Of a stretch of DNA of 64,000 bases, positions 63,226 through 64,000 are shown piece after piece. This stretch comes from Eleginops maclovinus (Eukaryota > Chordata > Actinopteri > Perciformes > Eleginopidae): the NCBI RefSeq assembly GCF_036324505.1, contig NC_086350.1, positions 20,455,032 to 20,519,031 of the forward strand, written 5' to 3'. The number at the start of each line of letters is the position of its first letter. Position 1 is the stretch's first letter. A model generated the notes under the pieces. It had not been told where the DNA came from, did not search any database, and saw only the letters and a list, made by a program, of their open reading frames with translations. A program made the position numbers and the translations under genes.

Positions 63226-64000
63226 AGATGAGGAGGTGCTGATTGTTGATCTTGAAAAGATCCTGATGAGTTTTAATGAGAAACAGATAAACAACTCAAC
63301 GGCAGAATCCAGTCATTGTAAAAATGTGTTTAACAGTTGAGTTATTGCCAAGTGATCTGCTTAGAATTAAAGCTTATCATCGCAATTATTATATGAATAA
63401 TAGAACAATGGGATAAGACAAGAAAGGCACAGCAATTACCTCATATTGTCTGACTGCTTGTGTGTCATTACTGTTGATTAAGATTATTACTGGTAGTTAG
63501 TGCTGTTTTACCAGCCTGGTCCCAACAACAAAGCTGATCTGTCAATTCAATTATAATAGAAACTTTAGATGCTTGCAGCAATACTGTGTGAAAACAGTCA
63601 AGGCCTAGTTTAAATGAAATTCACATGTATATGTAATGGGTGCGTAGCAAGAGAGAGACAAAAAAAGAGAGTGGCGGTGGATACCATGAGCAGAAAGGTA
63701 TTGGTGAAGGAAGGAGAAGAGAAATAAGCAGTTCATTTGTAAAGACAAATTGGTTAGACCGATATTGAGCATCAAAACCTTGAGGCAAAAAGGTTTGCCC
63801 TGTGTTTCCAGACAGGTCTTCCCGGATTAAGTTTCAGGGTTACCAATGTTGGTCACAGCAAGGCTTTAAATGATCTCAATATGGTTAGGATGGATTTTAA
63901 AAATGTATTTGTATTTCTTTTTCAGTTACTTTTTTAGTTTAACTTACAATCGTAATTTCTTCTGTTTTTCACCATTAATCATCGGGTTTCTTTGGGAGTT

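Larger units (their letters stand above)
59532..64000 (-). other. cdh13 intron, upstream part
   Basis: I found no further cadherin exon on the minus strand and no other supported gene. It contains a compound microsatellite and two hairpins listed below. Open frames here are short and unconserved in appearance. Confidence 0.75.

Noticed and set aside
59532..64000. Search for the preceding cdh13 exon (end of EC2, DxNDxxPKF linker)
   Set aside because: No minus-strand frame with the expected motif and splice sites; it probably lies beyond the window.

Overview
The window looks like teleost (ray-finned fish) nuclear DNA. Sparse exons are separated by long AT-rich introns. There are many long (CA)n/(TG)n and (TCTG)n microsatellites and a fish-type mix of mobile elements: a Rex3/RTE-like LINE, a BEL/Pao retrotransposon, Gypsy-type LTRs, a hAT element and a Tc1 relic. 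I saw no prokaryotic, organellar or viral features.

One host gene dominates. Five exons on the minus strand, read from right to left (59531 down to 9490), encode the C-terminal part of cadherin-13 (T-cadherin, cdh13): the end of the ectodomain (EC3 to EC5) and the hydrophobic GPI-attachment tail. All five have AG/GT splice sites and compatible phases, so they join into one reading frame. Earlier exons (signal peptide, EC1-2) lie beyond the right edge. A last tiny coding exon and the 3' UTR may lie left of 9498, because the apparent stop overlaps a strong splice donor.

Layout from left to right. 1-9107: no gene recognised, with microsatellites and a perfect 29-bp-arm hairpin. 9108-9460: a short MITE-like repeat. 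9490-12780: the last two recognised cdh13 exons. 12781-30503: a large intron holding a degraded solo LTR, a 5'-truncated Rex3-like LINE, a solo LTR with target-site duplication and microsatellites. 30504-30646: a cdh13 exon. 30647-52062: a large intron with a Tc1 relic, a complete hAT element with an open transposase frame nested in an older repeat, an unidentified two-exon coding-like segment, and a non-autonomous Gypsy-type element with a Pro/Ala-rich tandem repeat. 52063-59531: two cdh13 exons separated by an almost pristine 6.9-kb BEL/Pao element. 59532-64000: an intron with a compound microsatellite and two hairpins.

The most notable observation is that the BEL/Pao element (LTRs differ at 1 of 522 positions, 5-bp target duplication GTAAT, single open 1,927-codon frame) has landed inside what was an 84-nt intron of cdh13. 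This leaves only 41 nt between the element and the 3' splice site. I found no wholly new gene system. The least explained items are the spliced coding-like pair near 40.7-41.2 kb and four perfect hairpins.
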